Assembly: GCF_001746915.1 (NCBI RefSeq)
Contig: NZ_MJGC01000051.1
Coordinates: 1-64,000, forward strand
Reading direction: 5' to 3'
DNA length: 64,000 nt
Source: Desertifilum tharense IPPAS B-1220
GTDB taxonomy: Bacteria; Cyanobacteriota; Cyanobacteriia; Cyanobacteriales; Desertifilaceae
A program made the translations under genes and the position numbers. Positions 62,784 to 64,000 of the stretch are shown one piece after another. Under the pieces are notes generated by a model. The model did no database searches, was not told where the DNA came from, and was given only the letters and a program-made list of their open reading frames with translations. Numbering within the stretch: the stretch's first letter is position 1; each line of letters opens with the position of its first letter.

Positions 62784-63992
62784 CTAACCTTTTTGTAGCA
62801 AGGTTCCCGGTTGCAGATTTCCCTCAAGGGTGACAGTCCCCACCAAACCCTCGCGAGACTGAAAAACAGCTTTCCCCGAACCTTGAAGCGGTGTAAATTG
62901 AGTTCCGGGTTCTAACTCAGCAATGCCTTGAGGGGTTAAACCGCCGAGCCAAATGTTAGCTTGTTGACCTGTACGCGCGGTCAAAACTGCACTAGCCGGG
63001 GGAGTTGAGGGTTTAAGAAAATAGACCGATCGATCGGCGTAGTCGCTCTGGGGTTTGACCTCATAGATCGGAATTTGGTAAAACCGCCGGGGAATTTGGG
63101 GGACAATATGAGCAATGGCGCTTTCTGGCGTGCCGGTTTGTTCCCAGAGATATTGAGTGAGCAGATAGGTAAAGGCTCCGGCTGCGAACCCATTGAAGGG
63201 CGCATCTGCGGCGGTTTGGTTGGGTCTGCTGGCCGCGAAAACAACCCCCTTAGCCACCCCCTCGCGGTAGCGCCGGACGTATTCTTCGCGGGACAGCTGA
63301 AGCTTGGAGAGCCATTTTTCTTGATAGGCTTTTTCTTCGGGGGAAACTTCGAGTTGGCGTCCCCCTTGGCGCGATCGCACCCGGAAGTCTCGACGGGTTG
63401 CTCCCCCAGAATAACAGCTATCTAAAACGGCGGTAAAGTTCTCGGTGGGCACTGCTGACATTAGCAAAAATAGCGTATGCCCCATAATATCCTTGACTGT
63501 TCCCCCAGTGCTGGGATAACCATTCGGTAAATGACCGTCGGCCGGAACCAGCGTCCCGTTTAACCCGGTTCCATCGCTGCGAGTCAGGTGGGGAATGGGA
63601 TCGGGATCGAAAACGCGAGAACCATGTCCTGAAAAGTGATAAACGGCAACATCTCCAGCTTTGACAGGTTTAATCAAATACTCTTCAAAGGCATCTAAGA
63701 GATTTTGACGAGTGGCTTGGGAGTCGGTTAGGGTATGAATATCTTTGGGATTAAAGCCAAACCGATGAATTAACAAGTGTCGCTGGAGTTCTACATCGGT
63801 AATGCAACCTTCGAGGGGGGCAGAACTGTATTGGTTAATTCCTACTAATAAAGCAACTTTGCGCGAACTGCCTTGAGCTAACACCTTACCATAGCGATCT
63901 CCCTGTTGCCAGAGGGGAAACTGGCTGAGACCGAGCGAAGCTAAAGAAAGACTGGCAAAGCGTAAAAACTGACGCCGAGAATAACTAACCAT
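62784..63992 (-). CDS. Caspase family protein (peptidase C14), Tat-exported
   Basis: A 402-residue orthocaspase-like peptidase. The N-terminus MVSYSRRQFLRFASLSLASL is a twin-arginine signal, so the protein is predicted to be exported folded. The p20-like domain has the catalytic His123 in YHFSGHGSRVFD and Cys193 in AVLDSCYSGGATRR. VALLVGINQYSSAPLEGCITD is the usual first strand. The C-terminal 100 residues are beta-rich (ILTARTGQQANIWLGGL). ATG 63992 is preferred to the GTG just before it. The window ends 8 bases upstream, so the promoter is not seen. It probably forms a unit with the TPR-CHAT gene, 169 bases downstream. Confidence 0.92.
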   Translation of the reverse strand: MVSYSRRQFLRFASLSLASLGLSQFPLWQQGDRYGKVLAQGSSRKVALLVGINQYSSAPLEGCITDVELQRHLLIHRFGFNPKDIHTLTDSQATRQNLLDAFEEYLIKPVKAGDVAVYHFSGHGSRVFDPDPIPHLTRSDGTGLNGTLVPADGHLPNGYPSTGGTVKDIMGHTLFLLMSAVPTENFTAVLDSCYSGGATRRDFRVRSRQGGRQLEVSPEEKAYQEKWLSKLQLSREEYVRRYREGVAKGVVFAASRPNQTAADAPFNGFAAGAFTYLLTQYLWEQTGTPESAIAHIVPQIPRRFYQIPIYEVKPQSDYADRSVYFLKPSTPPASAVLTARTGQQANIWLGGLTPQGIAELEPGTQFTPLQGSGKAVFQSREGLVGTVTLEGNLQPGTLLQKG

Positions 63993-64000
63993 CACGTCAC

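Overview
The window reads as chromosomal DNA of a cyanobacterium, probably a filamentous one. The palindrome GCGATCGC (HIP1) is scattered through coding and non-coding DNA. There are arrays of heptanucleotide-type short tandem repeats (STRR) between genes. Several genes are typical of the phylum: CrtR beta-carotene hydroxylase, a COP23-family protein, an ssl1498-type light-harvesting-like small protein, Uma2 proteins and CHAT/caspase proteins. No rRNA, tRNA, CRISPR array, phage capsid or terminase gene was seen. The species cannot be fixed from this window alone.

Layout. 1-9.4 kb: a pentapeptide-repeat membrane protein cut by the window edge, a small unknown protein, an HpnA-like epimerase, a VapBC-type toxin-antitoxin pair, a large RND efflux pump, a Uma2 protein, a nucleoside-phosphorylase-fold protein and a GT2 glycosyltransferase. 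9.4-12.4 kb: queE-queD (7-deazaguanine synthesis), a ComB-family phosphatase and a quinone-oxidoreductase-like MDR enzyme, all on the plus strand; queF lies at 20.9 kb. 12.5-21 kb: an anchored helical protein, a GNAT protein, a PabB-PabC fusion, two TnpB-only IS200/IS605-type elements (one inside a Uma2 gene that it has broken), a CDF transporter and a GAF protein. 21.6-26.1 kb: two Tat-exported DctP-type binding proteins directly followed by a membrane histidine kinase, with no TRAP permease. 26.1-32.5 kb: Uma2, a YdeP/FdhF-type molybdenum oxidoreductase, pyruvate kinase, the small Hlip-like protein and a WD40 protein. 32.5-36.7 kb: a zinc homeostasis cluster (COG0523 GTPase divergent from ZnuC-ZnuB around a perfect Zur-type palindrome), then a third TnpB element with an N-terminal frameshift. 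36.7-41.2 kb: crtR, COP23, an SDR, a 2-oxoglutarate oxygenase and a four-helix-bundle protein embedded in repeats.

41.3-54.5 kb, minus strand: part of a contractile injection system (CIS) locus. In transcription order it holds a 92-aa protein, a gp19-like tube protein, a 1338-aa Ser/Thr/Pro-rich repeat protein, a CIS tube/LysM-type adaptor, a VgrG-like spike, a PAAR-like tip, a CHASE2 membrane protein, a gp25 wedge protein and a baseplate J protein. Sheath, ATPase and tape measure are not in the window. The most novel-looking parts are the CHASE2 membrane protein placed between tip and wedge genes, which carries a duplicated C-terminal peptide motif, and the giant repeat protein, whose C-terminus resembles that of the 92-aa protein.

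54.8-64 kb: a small unknown protein, about 1 kb without a gene but with a 22-bp near-palindrome at its end, a 974-aa fusion of subtilisin-like peptidase, GH5 glycoside hydrolase and two carbohydrate-binding modules, then a TPR-CHAT protein and a Tat-exported caspase-family peptidase on the opposite strand. Injection machinery, secreted-type hydrolase and clan CD peptidases lie side by side. That they act together is only an inference.
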